Shown: positions 51,939 through 62,069, counted from the stretch's first letter. The stretch: DNA of 64,000 nt from Candidatus Nanosynbacter sp. TM7-074 (GCF_041006295.1 NZ_CP158487.1:186001-250000), one strand, 5' to 3'. Program-made: numbers and translations. The notes: a model not told the origin generated them from the letters alone.

Positions 51939-52615
51939 TGATGAAACGTACTAAAGCACGTCTGAAGATTAACCAGATTTTGACTGGAAAGAAGACAAAT
52001 CTGCGAGTGGTTGGCTGCTTGCTGTTTCGTGAGTGGAGCGAGAAAGATAAACGCTTTTACTACTGGGAAGAATGGGAAATCACTGGCCTAGCTGATTATG
52101 ATACTTGGGTTGAGTATGACCACAGTGACGAGGTTGTATCTTTATATGAGCCAATTCGGTTTACTAGGTCAATTGATCCGCAGCAGCTAAAAAAAGGCCA
52201 ATCTTTTACTCTTTCCGAGCAGGATGGAACGGATCATGTTGTAGTTGTTGATGAAGTTGGCGTGGGCGAAATCGTGAATATTAAAGGTAAAAATACCTAT
52301 CAAGTTTTTCCAAAAGAAATGATGGCCTACGCTACGCTGCGGGACAGTAAAGCGCCGAAGGGGCGCCAGCTAATTACTATTGAGAAGTATAATAATCGTG
52401 AGTATGATGCTTATCGTAAAGTGAAGCTAGACTCTAAAGAGCAAAAGCGAATATTCGGCAGGACAATTACGCCGATTAATTGGTGGATGATTATATTTAT
52501 AGTGTTTATTGCCGCTGCTGTTATATTTACATTTTTGGATAATAGTTCTAGTGATGGGCATAGTGGCGGAGCGCGCGGTGTTTATGGCGGCAGTAGTGGC
52601 GGATTTGGAAAGTAG
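51938..52615 (+). CDS. DUF4178-like membrane-anchored protein
   Basis: 225 residues from ATG 51938, overlapping the speD stop (taATG). Residues about 15-175 are a beta-rich DUF4178-like domain (KTNLRVVGCLLFREWSEKDK, FYYWEEWEI), followed by a membrane helix (about 188-208, NWWMIIFIVFIAAAVIF) and a Gly/Ser-rich tail (GGARGVYGGSSGGFGK). DUF4178 proteins commonly neighbour speD and spermidine-synthase-like genes. Biochemical role unknown. Confidence 0.75.
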   Translation: MMKRTKARLKINQILTGKKTNLRVVGCLLFREWSEKDKRFYYWEEWEITGLADYDTWVEYDHSDEVVSLYEPIRFTRSIDPQQLKKGQSFTLSEQDGTDHVVVVDEVGVGEIVNIKGKNTYQVFPKEMMAYATLRDSKAPKGRQLITIEKYNNREYDAYRKVKLDSKEQKRIFGRTITPINWWMIIFIVFIAAAVIFTFLDNSSSDGHSGGARGVYGGSSGGFGK

Positions 52616-52624
52616 GATATTTTA

Positions 52625-54154
52625 GTGCCACGATTTGAAATGCATAAACGTGAGCAGGTGGCTTTATTTGCGGCGGCTATATTAGTGGCGATTGGCGGCA
52701 TTATATATGAATTGATTTTGGGTGCGGCTGCATCTTACTTGGTCGGAGATTCAATCTTAAGCTTTAGTTTGGCGACTGGCGTAACTTTATTTGGAATGGG
52801 CATTGGTTCGCTGCTGGTTAATTACATTAAAATACATCCAGCGACCAGTTTTGCGACTAATGAGATTGTCCTAGGACTAATTGGTGGTAATTCGGTACTT
52901 TTGATGTATACGGGATTTGTTTTTACGCGACTGCACTGGGTTATTTTTGCAATTATCAGCCTAGCGATAGGCATTTGTATCGGTCTGGAAATTCCACTTC
53001 TAGTGAAGATGTTTCAGAAATTTGGTCGCAAATCATCAGTTAGGTTATTTAGTAAGATTTTGGCGCTTGATTATTTTGGTGCGTTAGTGGCGTCCTTATT
53101 ATTCCCTCTGATTATGTTGCCCCACCTTGGTTTGATGCGTAGTGCTTATTTGGTGGCGGCGTTGAATATCGCTGTGGCCGTATTGATTTTAAGGCAGATG
53201 AAAGCTTCTAGGGTTGTGATGATAGTTAGTATTGTAGCAACAATAGTTTTGTCTGGACTGTTTGTTTATGCGACAGAGATTGAAAACGCAATTGATAAGC
53301 GGACTTATAAAGATCCGGTAATGTTTCAGCAACAAACGCCATATCAGAAGATTGTACTAACAAGGTATAAGAAAGACACCAGGCTATTTTTAAACCACAA
53401 TCTGCAATTTTCTAGTCTGGATGAGGCGCGCTATCATGAAACCCTGTCTGCCTCTGCCCTGTCCTCGGTCGCCAGTCCAAAGCGAGTGCTGATTATGGGC
53501 GGCGGTGATGGTCTGTTGACGCGTGACGTGTTAAAATACCCGAGCGTCGAGCATGTTACTCTGGTTGATATTGACGAGTCAATGACTAATTTAGCAAAGA
53601 CTAATCACCTGCTAACCGACATTAATCAGCGGTCACTTCATGATTCTCGCGTTAATATTGTTAATCAAGATGCTTTTCAATTTGCTTTTTCGACGCAGGA
53701 TAAATATGATGTTGTGTTGATTGATTTGGTTGACCCTTCGAATGAGCGGCTAGCTAAGCTCTATTCCGAGCAACTGTACCGTCAAGTCGGCAATATTTTA
53801 ACAGAGCATGGCGTAATGGTAACGCAAGCAACTTCTTCGTTTTTTTCTCCGCAGGCTTTTTATATGGTGGCAAATACCATGAAATCCGCTCATCCGGGGC
53901 GACATATAGCGGCGTTTTCAGTTAATGTACCGTCATTTGGCGAGTGGGGTTTTGTATTATCAGCGCCAAATGCTGACGCTGTGATGAGTCAGCCTTTACC
54001 AAAAGGATTGCGTTATCAGAATCAGAAGCTACTTACTTTTTTGACTAAAAATAATGCGGTTTCAGTTCCGTCGGGTCCCGTCTCTACGCTGATTTCTCCG
54101 CGGATAACTGATGTTTATAATGCTGATATGCGCCAGTGGCGTTATTATAACTAG
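52625..54154 (+). CDS. Membrane-bound aminopropyltransferase (spermidine synthase-like)
   Basis: 509 residues from GTG 52625. The first 220 residues carry about seven membrane helices; the C-terminal cytoplasmic domain is a spermidine synthase-type Rossmann fold with VLIMGGGDGLLTRDVLKYP, VTLVDIDESM, DAFQFAF and VVLIDLVDPSN. The position-specific aspartates for dcAdoMet binding are present. With speD it should transfer aminopropyl groups to an unknown acceptor at the membrane. Confidence 0.88.
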   Translation: MPRFEMHKREQVALFAAAILVAIGGIIYELILGAAASYLVGDSILSFSLATGVTLFGMGIGSLLVNYIKIHPATSFATNEIVLGLIGGNSVLLMYTGFVFTRLHWVIFAIISLAIGICIGLEIPLLVKMFQKFGRKSSVRLFSKILALDYFGALVASLLFPLIMLPHLGLMRSAYLVAALNIAVAVLILRQMKASRVVMIVSIVATIVLSGLFVYATEIENAIDKRTYKDPVMFQQQTPYQKIVLTRYKKDTRLFLNHNLQFSSLDEARYHETLSASALSSVASPKRVLIMGGGDGLLTRDVLKYPSVEHVTLVDIDESMTNLAKTNHLLTDINQRSLHDSRVNIVNQDAFQFAFSTQDKYDVVLIDLVDPSNERLAKLYSEQLYRQVGNILTEHGVMVTQATSSFFSPQAFYMVANTMKSAHPGRHIAAFSVNVPSFGEWGFVLSAPNADAVMSQPLPKGLRYQNQKLLTFLTKNNAVSVPSGPVSTLISPRITDVYNADMRQWRYYN

Positions 54155-54165
54155 AATTCAATGAT

Positions 54166-56805
54166 TTATTGAGTGGCATTCTTTTTCCGTCGTCGGCGTC
54201 GTCTTTTTGGTGTGGTGGTCACGGTTGATTCGGGTGTGGTTGCAACTTCTGGCGAGGAATTAGGTTTGTCTAATTCACTATTGCCACGAATTTGCAAGAC
54301 AACCTCTCCGCTATCTGTAGAAGGTTGTGTTTTATTTGGTTGACTATTGGTCTGCGGATTAGGCTGTGGGGCGGCCTGCTTTTTCTGATTTCTGTTTGGC
54401 ATGATAATGTCGCTAATTTCTCTCTCAACGTCCTCCCTGCTCTTTGAGTACATACGTCTTGAATGTTCGATGATATGTGGCGTATTGTCCGCCTGAGACG
54501 GTGGAAGCTCCAGGCTGCGCGCTGAAAATGCGGGAGTTTTTTCGCCGCCGATCACCATATTGATAACAAAATTACGATTGTGCATCTGTAGTAGGTCAAT
54601 CGATTCAAAGTTCGGCTCAAACTGTTTAGCTAGGATCGGTGCGTCATCGGCAGAAACTCGGAAAGAAATCATGGTACCAACGTTACCAAAAACGGCGTCA
54701 CGAACGGTTTCACTCATTTGGGAAATATACTGATTGGCGACAGTCAGATTAAGACCGTATTTGCGAGCTTCGGATAAGATGGTGGCAAATGAATCAGTGG
54801 CGAAATTCTGGAACTCGTCGACATAAAGATAAAACGGACGACGATCGCGAACGTCAGGAATATCTGAGCGCGACATGGCAGCGAGCTGAATTTTTGTGAC
54901 TAAGAAGGATCCCAGAATGGCGGCGTTGTCTTCACCAATTAAGCCCTTCGATAAATTGACGATAAGGATTTTGCCTTCGTCCATGATTTGACGAATATTG
55001 AACGTAGATTTAGGCTGGCCAATGATGTTGCGGATGATTGGGTTGGCGGTAAAGGCGCCGACTTTATTTAGTACCGGTGCGATTGCTTCAGCGACAAATT
55101 TATCGTTCCAGCTGGCAAATTCGACATTCCAGAACTGCAGGACCACGGTGTCGCGACAATAGCCCAGCGTCTCTTTGCGAAATTCCTTATCTGTTAGCAT
55201 GCGAGTAATGTCGAGCATGGTGGTTTCTGGTCGGTCAAGTAGCGCCAGAATAGTGTAGCGTAAAATGTATTCCAGCCGCGGCCCCCACGAATCGCCGAAC
55301 ATGCGCTTCAGAACGCCAATCACTTCTGATGAAATATTGGTTTTTTGGTTGGGATTAGTGACCTCTAGCGGATTAAACCCTAAGGGGTAAGCGGTGTCGG
55401 CTGGGTTAAAATAGATGACGTCATTCAGTCTTGAGCCCGGTATGAACTTCATGTTATTTATAGCGAAATCGCCGTGTGGGTCAATGATGGCGTAACCTTG
55501 ATTATGGAAGATATCGCTGAGGGCGAATAATTCCAGCAGTCCGCTTTTTCCGGCGCCAGTTTGCCCGATAATGTAAACGTGGCGTGAGCGGTCGTAGCGT
55601 AGCATGCCGAATTGATGACTAATGCCGCGGAAGTTAGTGACTCCAAAGGCGGAGATTTGGTCGTCGTTGGCGTCATTGCCAGTTAAGACTGGTAGTTTGG
55701 ACGGTGGTTCGGCGGTTTTGGCACTAGCCCAGACAATATTCGGTGTCTCAACATTGGTGTGTGGTAGGTGAAAGACAGAAGCTAGTTCTTCAATGTTTAA
55801 GATAAAGCCGTCGCCATAAAATGCTCGCTTACGATATTTCTCCAGGAATTCTTTGCCGAATGCGCCCTTGACTGCGCGAAAGCCGTTGAGATTGGTTGAG
55901 TTGAATTGCTTAAATGTACCGACCAGAGCTTGCATGCGCAGCTTTGCGTTGGTGTTACTTTCGCCCATGTAAACTAGTCGTATCTTTACCTCGTAGCCGA
56001 GCTTTGTCGCTTTTTTTTCCGCCTCAGAAATACGAGTTTTGTCGCGGTCTGACAACTCAACGGTTGTCGACTGACCGACTCCCTGCTCCGGTGGCTGCCA
56101 GAGAGCACCAAGTATCCCAACTATCCACTGTATACTACCACCGAGCCCTGGCAGTGATAAGCCTCGTCCGCTTTTTATGTTATTTATATATCTGTCCGCA
56201 GCATGTTGCCAATCATCAGGAATTGGTCGAGCTAGCACCTGGATCCATAGCTCTTCTCCGGTAGTTTCTAGTTTGGCAAGGGTGCCGGTAACGCCAGCTA
56301 GCGGGTCAACTTCAAAATTCTGAAAGGTGCGAATTGGTAAAAATTCATCCGTAGTTAAAGTTAGTTCGGTTGAATACGCAACTTCGTGATCACGTTCGTG
56401 CTCGGTATAATCTTCGTTGGCTTGATGAATTTGGACGGTTGGATATTGCGAGTAAATTTGACCTTCAACGAAGCTTTGTAGAGTTTTTGGTACCCAAACA
56501 TAGAAGCGAATTTGACCATTAACCGAGGCAATCTCAAAACTAATATGCTCCTGCTGTCCACCAGATAGGCGCAGTTCTTTATTGTCACGTAAGATGCCGT
56601 GGAGTGAGGCAAACAGCTGCTCGGCGGCTAACTCTTGTTTATCATTGGTCCGTGGGATTTCCAAAACTAATAGTACGCTCTCAACAGGAGTAAATTCTTC
56701 GATTCTTCGATAATTTCGCCATGTCAGAAATACCAGAACTGCTACAATTGGCATCCAAACATACCATTGTAATAACGTGCCAATAATCCAAGAAATAATC
56801 TGCAT
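54166..56805 (-). CDS. VirD4/TraG-like membrane ATPase
   Basis: 879 residues. N-terminal membrane helix (about 5-25), a region of about 340 residues that is conserved mainly in CPR bacteria, then the ATPase with Walker A IIGQTGAGKSGLLE, IIDPHGDF, Walker B PFYLYVDEFQNF and VANQYISQMSETVRDAVFGN, as in type IV coupling proteins. The C-terminus is disordered and basic (PKRRRRRRKK). No other T4SS or pilus gene is adjacent. A role in DNA or protein transfer is inferred from the family. Confidence 0.85.
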   Translation of the reverse strand: MQIISWIIGTLLQWYVWMPIVAVLVFLTWRNYRRIEEFTPVESVLLVLEIPRTNDKQELAAEQLFASLHGILRDNKELRLSGGQQEHISFEIASVNGQIRFYVWVPKTLQSFVEGQIYSQYPTVQIHQANEDYTEHERDHEVAYSTELTLTTDEFLPIRTFQNFEVDPLAGVTGTLAKLETTGEELWIQVLARPIPDDWQHAADRYINNIKSGRGLSLPGLGGSIQWIVGILGALWQPPEQGVGQSTTVELSDRDKTRISEAEKKATKLGYEVKIRLVYMGESNTNAKLRMQALVGTFKQFNSTNLNGFRAVKGAFGKEFLEKYRKRAFYGDGFILNIEELASVFHLPHTNVETPNIVWASAKTAEPPSKLPVLTGNDANDDQISAFGVTNFRGISHQFGMLRYDRSRHVYIIGQTGAGKSGLLELFALSDIFHNQGYAIIDPHGDFAINNMKFIPGSRLNDVIYFNPADTAYPLGFNPLEVTNPNQKTNISSEVIGVLKRMFGDSWGPRLEYILRYTILALLDRPETTMLDITRMLTDKEFRKETLGYCRDTVVLQFWNVEFASWNDKFVAEAIAPVLNKVGAFTANPIIRNIIGQPKSTFNIRQIMDEGKILIVNLSKGLIGEDNAAILGSFLVTKIQLAAMSRSDIPDVRDRRPFYLYVDEFQNFATDSFATILSEARKYGLNLTVANQYISQMSETVRDAVFGNVGTMISFRVSADDAPILAKQFEPNFESIDLLQMHNRNFVINMVIGGEKTPAFSARSLELPPSQADNTPHIIEHSRRMYSKSREDVEREISDIIMPNRNQKKQAAPQPNPQTNSQPNKTQPSTDSGEVVLQIRGNSELDKPNSSPEVATTPESTVTTTPKRRRRRRKKNATQ

Positions 56806-56849
56806 GATATGTAAATTATCTCACCTCTGAAGGAAGTTTGCAACTTAGC

Positions 56850-57902
56850 TTAAACGGCTTCGTCAAAAACGTAAGTAGCTTTCGCGACACGCTTGAACTG
56901 CGGTTTTGATTGAAGGTTGAGTAGAATAGTAGTTTCTTTAACCTGCCGCTTATCAAGGACTTGACGAACAATTTCATCACGGTGCAAAGGAGACTCAGAA
57001 TTTTTCAAGATGTCAGTAATGATATCAGAGACAGTGCCGCGACTATATCCCCAGCTAGCCAGCGCATAAATGCCGCGCCCAATCAGCACAAATCGATTAT
57101 CTTTAATAAGTTCATTGTGAATCGCCTGAGTAGTAACACTTCGTCGGTTAAACTCGCTGTCACGAATACCTTTGGCAATGTCAGAAAAGTGCATTGGTGA
57201 GCCGTTGGTGTCAAGAACGACATAGATTTTATCGCGGATATTCTTTGGGTTGACGGATGGCCATTTAGCTAGTCCCCATTGATTGTGCAGATTAGCTAAT
57301 TTTTTACTAACAGTAGCTAATGCTGCAATATTTGATGGATGCTCGTAGTCTAATTTTTTATGTAGATCTTCCGCAGTGATTGGCTCACCGTGTTTTTTAA
57401 TTGTCTTAACAACTTCTTCAACTCTTACTTTAACTTGCTTTTCGTTGCCCAGAGTGTCAATGGCTGCCGCTTGATAGTAGTCGTCATTTTCTGTGATGAT
57501 GGTGATATTTTCCGCCAACTCTCCGATAAACGCTACACGAGAGCGGTCAATTGATGAGGCCTCCTTGCCCAGGAAATGTGATGCTAAATCTTGTATACGG
57601 GCTACTCGACCCATTTCTGATAGGCTTGAGGTTATTTCCTTTTCTATAGCAGTAACTGACGGTAGGGTTCCTTCGCTAACAGCAACTCTAAGTCGTGTTA
57701 GGATAGACTTTTCCAGCTGACGAACTCGCTCGCGGGTGATGCCGAACATATCACCAATCATTTCTAGCGTTTCCTTCCTGTCAGACAAGCCGAATCGTCG
57801 AGAGATGATTTCCCTTTCGCGCTCTTGCGGTATTTTGGAAATAATAGTATCAATGGCAGAATTTAAGTTGTCGATTCTTTCGGTTTTTACTGTCTCGTTC
57901 AT
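56850..57902 (-). CDS. Sigma-70 region 4 / HARE-HTH fusion protein
   Basis: 350 residues. Residues about 25-75 are a sigma-70 region 4 helix-turn-helix (TLEMIGDMFGITRERVRQLE) without region 2, so it is not a complete sigma factor. The C-terminal half has two HARE-HTH modules (PITAEDLHKKLDYEHPS and SPMHFSDIAKGIRD; a third, SPLHRDEIVRQVLD, near the end), as in RNA polymerase delta. It probably binds the polymerase or -35 DNA. SD AGAGGA is upstream. Confidence 0.8.
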   Translation of the reverse strand: MNETVKTERIDNLNSAIDTIISKIPQEREREIISRRFGLSDRKETLEMIGDMFGITRERVRQLEKSILTRLRVAVSEGTLPSVTAIEKEITSSLSEMGRVARIQDLASHFLGKEASSIDRSRVAFIGELAENITIITENDDYYQAAAIDTLGNEKQVKVRVEEVVKTIKKHGEPITAEDLHKKLDYEHPSNIAALATVSKKLANLHNQWGLAKWPSVNPKNIRDKIYVVLDTNGSPMHFSDIAKGIRDSEFNRRSVTTQAIHNELIKDNRFVLIGRGIYALASWGYSRGTVSDIITDILKNSESPLHRDEIVRQVLDKRQVKETTILLNLQSKPQFKRVAKATYVFDEAV

Positions 57903-57997
57903 GCTATTAGGAAAATCCTCTCTGCCTCACCACAGGTTACATTGATTAAAATATGTTTTTAATTATACAATTGCATTTGATAAATGTCAATAGGTAA

Positions 57998-58028
57998 ATG
58001 CTATAATTGTTCATATAAATTATAGCAT
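57998..58028. repeat. Inverted repeat of two facing-in extended -10 boxes
   Basis: ATGCTATAAT (57998-58007) and ATTATAGCAT (58019-58028) form a perfect 10-bp inverted repeat with an 11-nt centre. Each half is a TGCTATAAT pointing into the repeat. The reverse-strand copy could drive the sigma4-HARE gene with a leader of about 110 nt. Confidence 0.55.
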
Positions 58029-58104
58029 GTATTTTACTATTTTTGCAATAGATGATGTGAGAGTTTTTATTATCCAAAATTGTTGGATAGTATAGAAAAT
58101 ATCG

Positions 58105-60408
58105 CTATTTTTTCTTAGTTGTTCGCTTACGGGTTGGTTTTGTAGCTGTTTTACTTAACAATTCCAGTGCCTTTTCATGGGTGATGGTTTTTGGATCGGT
58201 GCCCTTAGGAATTTTGGCATTTTTACTGCCGTCGGTGATATATGGGCCAAAGCGACCGTTGAGGATTTTGACGCCATCACCAAAGTCAGCGATGTTTTTC
58301 TCGGCTTCGGCCTGGAGTTTGGCGGCGTAGAGTTCGCGGGCTTTTTCCAGAGTGATGGTGTGCGGGTCTTCGGGTTTGATGGAGACGAAGAGCTTACCGA
58401 CTTGAATATAGGGACCGAACCGTCCGATGTTGGCTTTGATGTCTTGCCCGTCTTCGGTTTGACCGATGACGCGCGGTAGCTTAAACATTTCCAGCGCTTG
58501 CTCCAAAGTGACGGTTTCAATTTTCGCACCTTTTGGTAGCGGCGCAAAGCGTGGTTTGTCCTCGTCGTCAGTGGCGCCCAGTTGCAACATTGGGCCAAAG
58601 CGGCCAAAGCGCGCCAGGATTGGTTTGCCGGATTTTGGATCGATGCCAACTTCGCGATTGGCGCCGACTTTACTGCGGTCGATACCGCCTGATTGTTCAA
58701 TCAATTTGTGAAATGGCGTGTAAAATCCGTTGAGCATGGCACTTTTAGCCAGCTCGGCGGCGGCAATTTTATCAAATTCAGTCTCGACGTTGGCGGTAAA
58801 ATCATAATCAACGATTTGCGCGAAATGGTCGGTTAAAAAGTCGGCGATTAGTTCCCCGCTTGGTGTTGGAATAAGCTTGCCGCGAGTGGAACCGGTTTTT
58901 TCCTGGACGACGTCGCGGCTGACTTCTTCGCCGTTGTAACTGAGGACGATGATGTCGCGCGTCTGGCCTTCACTATCGCCTTTTTCGACGTAGCCGCGGG
59001 TCTGCACGGTGTCGATGATGGTGGCGTAAGTGCTTGGCCGGCCGATGCCGAGGTCTTCGAGCTTCTTGACCAGGGAGCCTTCGGTGTAGCGGGCCGGTGG
59101 CCGAGCGAAGGTTTGGCGGGCAGTGACTTCGTGGGTTTCAAGCGTGTCGCCAGAGTGGAGTTTTGGTAAGATTTCGTCTTTGCCGCCGCCATAGACGCGC
59201 AAGAAGCCGTCAAAGGTGATGACTTCGCCTTTGGCTTCAAAGCGTAACGTGTCATTTCCTTGAATATCTATGGAAATTGTCGTCTTCTCTAATTTCGCTG
59301 GTGACATTTGTGATGCCAGGGTGCGGCGGCGGATGAGGTCGTAGAGTTTTTGGTCGCGTTCATCTGAGGTGACGGTTTCGCGGGTGATGTCGGTTGGACG
59401 GATGGCCTCGTGGGCTTCCTGGGCGGAGGCGGATTTGGTTTTGAATTTGCGCACAGTTGAATAATCTGGGCCGTACAGTCGCTTGATAAAATCGGTGGCA
59501 CTAGCGATTGCCTGCCCGCTCAAATTGACCGAGTCAGTACGCATGTAGGTTATCTTACCGTCTTGGTAGAGTCGTTGCGCCGAGGCCATGGTAGCTTTAG
59601 AGCTGAAGCCGAGCTTGGCGTTAGCTTCCTGCTGCAAGGTTGACGTCGTAAACGGCGCGGCTGGGTTGCGCGTGCCAGGCGTTTTCGAGATATCGCTGAC
59701 GGTGAATGTGGCTGGCTTGAGGCTGTTCAAGAATTCGTGAGCGGCTGCTTCAGAGTCAAATTTTTGGTTGAGCTCGGCTTTGAATTCTTGATTGTCGTGG
59801 ATAAATATGGCGGTCACCTTGAACTGTGAGCTGCCTGCAAATTTCATAATTTCTCGTTCACGTTCAACCAGCAGCCGCACTGCCGGGCTCTGGACGCGAC
59901 CAGCCGACTTACCGCCTGGCACTTTTTGCCAGACCACTGGGCTGAGCTCAAAACCAACCAGCCGGTCGAGGATTTGCCGGGCTTGCTGCGCCTGTACTAG
60001 GTTCATGTCAACGGTGCGCGGGTTCTTGATAGCATTGGTGATGGCATCCTTAGTGATCTCATGAAAGACGATGCGCTTGGTCGTCTCAATCGGCAGGTCC
60101 AACACTTTACAGAGATGCCAGGCAATGGCCTCTCCTTCGCGGTCTTCATCGGTGGCCAGCCAGACGTTGTCTTTACCGACAGCCTTGACGTTTTTCTTTA
60201 GCTCGGTGATGACTTTCTTTTTTTCGGGATCAACTTCGTAGACGGCAAAAAAATCATTCGCCACATCAATTGGCGGTGTGCCGTCCTTGGTTTTTTTGAC
60301 AATTGAGCGGATGTGCCCCACGCTTGACAAGACGTGAAAATCCTTTCCCAAGTATTTCTCAATGGTTTTCGCTTTGGCTGGTGACTCGACGATAACGAGA
60401 TTTTTCAT
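58105..60408 (-). CDS. topA: DNA topoisomerase I
   Basis: Type IA topoisomerase, 767 residues. Toprim domain at the N-terminus (VIVESPAKAKTIEKYLG and ATDEDREGEAIAW), catalytic Tyr288 in ITYMRTDSVNLS, IGRPSTYATII, then C-terminal repeats containing GRFGP (four copies between about 600 and 735) in place of zinc fingers, and a basic tail. Relaxes negative supercoils. TATAAT lies 2 nt short of leaderless geometry before the ATG. Confidence 0.96.
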   Translation of the reverse strand: MKNLVIVESPAKAKTIEKYLGKDFHVLSSVGHIRSIVKKTKDGTPPIDVANDFFAVYEVDPEKKKVITELKKNVKAVGKDNVWLATDEDREGEAIAWHLCKVLDLPIETTKRIVFHEITKDAITNAIKNPRTVDMNLVQAQQARQILDRLVGFELSPVVWQKVPGGKSAGRVQSPAVRLLVEREREIMKFAGSSQFKVTAIFIHDNQEFKAELNQKFDSEAAAHEFLNSLKPATFTVSDISKTPGTRNPAAPFTTSTLQQEANAKLGFSSKATMASAQRLYQDGKITYMRTDSVNLSGQAIASATDFIKRLYGPDYSTVRKFKTKSASAQEAHEAIRPTDITRETVTSDERDQKLYDLIRRRTLASQMSPAKLEKTTISIDIQGNDTLRFEAKGEVITFDGFLRVYGGGKDEILPKLHSGDTLETHEVTARQTFARPPARYTEGSLVKKLEDLGIGRPSTYATIIDTVQTRGYVEKGDSEGQTRDIIVLSYNGEEVSRDVVQEKTGSTRGKLIPTPSGELIADFLTDHFAQIVDYDFTANVETEFDKIAAAELAKSAMLNGFYTPFHKLIEQSGGIDRSKVGANREVGIDPKSGKPILARFGRFGPMLQLGATDDEDKPRFAPLPKGAKIETVTLEQALEMFKLPRVIGQTEDGQDIKANIGRFGPYIQVGKLFVSIKPEDPHTITLEKARELYAAKLQAEAEKNIADFGDGVKILNGRFGPYITDGSKNAKIPKGTDPKTITHEKALELLSKTATKPTRKRTTKKK

Positions 60409-60460
60409 AACTTTATATTATAACAAATCTCTATGTAGCTACAACCGCAGCTTAAATTAT

Positions 60461-61141
60461 TTAGCCACATTTGTTAAATTTGTTAAGCGCTCCCATTAGT
60501 CTTAGGCTACGTTCGGCGCCCGTCGGCGGTATTCTTTCTGGTACAGTATTCTTGCCGAGTGCTTGCTTTGCGTATGTATATAAGGAATGGGCAGCGGGCG
60601 GTAGTGATGCTATAAACGCTGTGGCTCCTAGCCCACGTAGAAACTTAGCAAGTTTAGGATTGTTAGCATGTTCGGCGACATGGGCACCGGCATAAGCTAT
60701 TAAGGTAAATGTTTCGCCAGCCATGGCCAACTTGCCTGATTTGGTTGGTCGCGTTTTACCTTTTTCTTCACTGCGTAGATTAGCAATTCCCGTGGCTATA
60801 GAATTCGAGCCGTTTAATAGTGCAATAGTGCCAATGACTAATTCCGGAGCTACCTTTTGCTCCTTCATTTCGTAGAGGATTTTTGCAGTAACTATTTTAT
60901 CGGTTATAGCATCAAGGGCTGCCCCAACGTCACTCGTCTGCCCTGTGAAGCGAGATACTGGACCGTCAATTGTGTCAAGTAATCTTCCTAGGGCGGCTTT
61001 TGACAAACCGCAAGGATTGTTAAGTTCTTTTGATCCGCGCCATGCTAGTATCCCACCTGCTAGTGTTATGGCGTTAGGTATGGTAAATATATCTTTAGCT
61101 ATTTTATTAACACGATTACCTGACTCTCGGCTTGTCTTCAT
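60461..61141 (-). CDS. CDP-alcohol phosphatidyltransferase
   Basis: 226 residues with the family signature in the order D-G-x-x-(S)-R-x8-G-x3-D-x3-D (DTIDGPVSRFTG, GAALDAITD); the usual Ala is Ser here. Several hydrophobic segments support a membrane enzyme such as PgsA. Makes phospholipid headgroups from CDP-diacylglycerol; the acceptor alcohol cannot be told. Confidence 0.83.
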   Translation of the reverse strand: MKTSRESGNRVNKIAKDIFTIPNAITLAGGILAWRGSKELNNPCGLSKAALGRLLDTIDGPVSRFTGQTSDVGAALDAITDKIVTAKILYEMKEQKVAPELVIGTIALLNGSNSIATGIANLRSEEKGKTRPTKSGKLAMAGETFTLIAYAGAHVAEHANNPKLAKFLRGLGATAFIASLPPAAHSLYTYAKQALGKNTVPERIPPTGAERSLRLMGALNKFNKCG

Positions 61142-61179
61142 AATCTGTAGCTTAACATTAATTTGTCAAATTGACAATA

Positions 61180-62049
61180 TTATCGTAATGTCCAATTGTT
61201 TGCTCCGAGCGGCTTAATTACGCCGTTGATTTCTAGCATAGTTAGCGCTGTGGCGAAGTCTGATGCCGATAAGCCGGAATTTTGCTGGAGCTCATCTCCG
61301 TCTCGAATTCCACTAGAGATCAGTTTGATAATAATTGCTTCTTCTGGAGTTGAGCTTAGTGGCGTCTCAGGGCTGCTGGACTTTTGTAATTTTTCCGGGG
61401 CAATTATATTCAAAATATCATTTGCGTCTGTCACTAGATAAGCGCCCTGCTTCAGTAAGTTATTACACCCCGCTGAGAGCGGACTGGTTATGTTGCCAGG
61501 GACAACGAATAAATCTCTGCCCTGGTTTAAGGCGTGAGAGGCAGTATTTAAGGTGCCACTTCGTTCGGCGGCTTCAGTGATGATAATGCCATCTGCCAGC
61601 CCACTGACTAATCGATTGCGTTCTAGAAAACTCCATCGATTTACTATTTTATTATCACCTTTCATCCACTCAGAAATTACTGCCCCGCCTTTCTTAATTA
61701 TATCCATGGCTAGTTTATAATTAGTGCGCGGTGAGATATCAGGTAGTTCATTGGGGACGACTGCTACTACTGTGCCACCAGCCTCTAAAGCTGCTTTTTG
61801 AGCAATTCCATCTACCCCCAGGGCCAGTCCACTGACGATTATACAACCGGCACTTGCTAGCTCTGTGGCTAATCTCTCGGTTACTTCTTTTCCGTAGGCT
61901 GAAGGTTTGCGCGAACCAACTATCGATACGACGGGTGCGTTAGCTTCTGGCAATTTTCCCATATAACATAAGCTTTTTGGAGGATTGGCAATATGTGCTA
62001 ATCTCTGGGAGAAAATATGCTCATCTGGTAAAATTCTCTTGATTTCCAT
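61180..62049 (-). CDS. dprA: DNA processing protein DprA
   Basis: 289 residues from ATG 62049 (MEIKRILPDEHIFSQRL); a start at 62076 would overlap the -35 region. The Rossmann-like core has VSIVGSRKPSAYG, IVSGLALGVDGIAQKAAL, FLERNRLVSGLADGIIITEA and a C-terminal winged helix. DprA protects incoming single-stranded DNA and loads RecA, so it indicates natural transformation capacity. Confidence 0.93.
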   Translation of the reverse strand: MEIKRILPDEHIFSQRLAHIANPPKSLCYMGKLPEANAPVVSIVGSRKPSAYGKEVTERLATELASAGCIIVSGLALGVDGIAQKAALEAGGTVVAVVPNELPDISPRTNYKLAMDIIKKGGAVISEWMKGDNKIVNRWSFLERNRLVSGLADGIIITEAAERSGTLNTASHALNQGRDLFVVPGNITSPLSAGCNNLLKQGAYLVTDANDILNIIAPEKLQKSSSPETPLSSTPEEAIIIKLISSGIRDGDELQQNSGLSASDFATALTMLEINGVIKPLGANNWTLR

Positions 62050-62069
62050 ACAAAATGTTGTGAAAAGTA

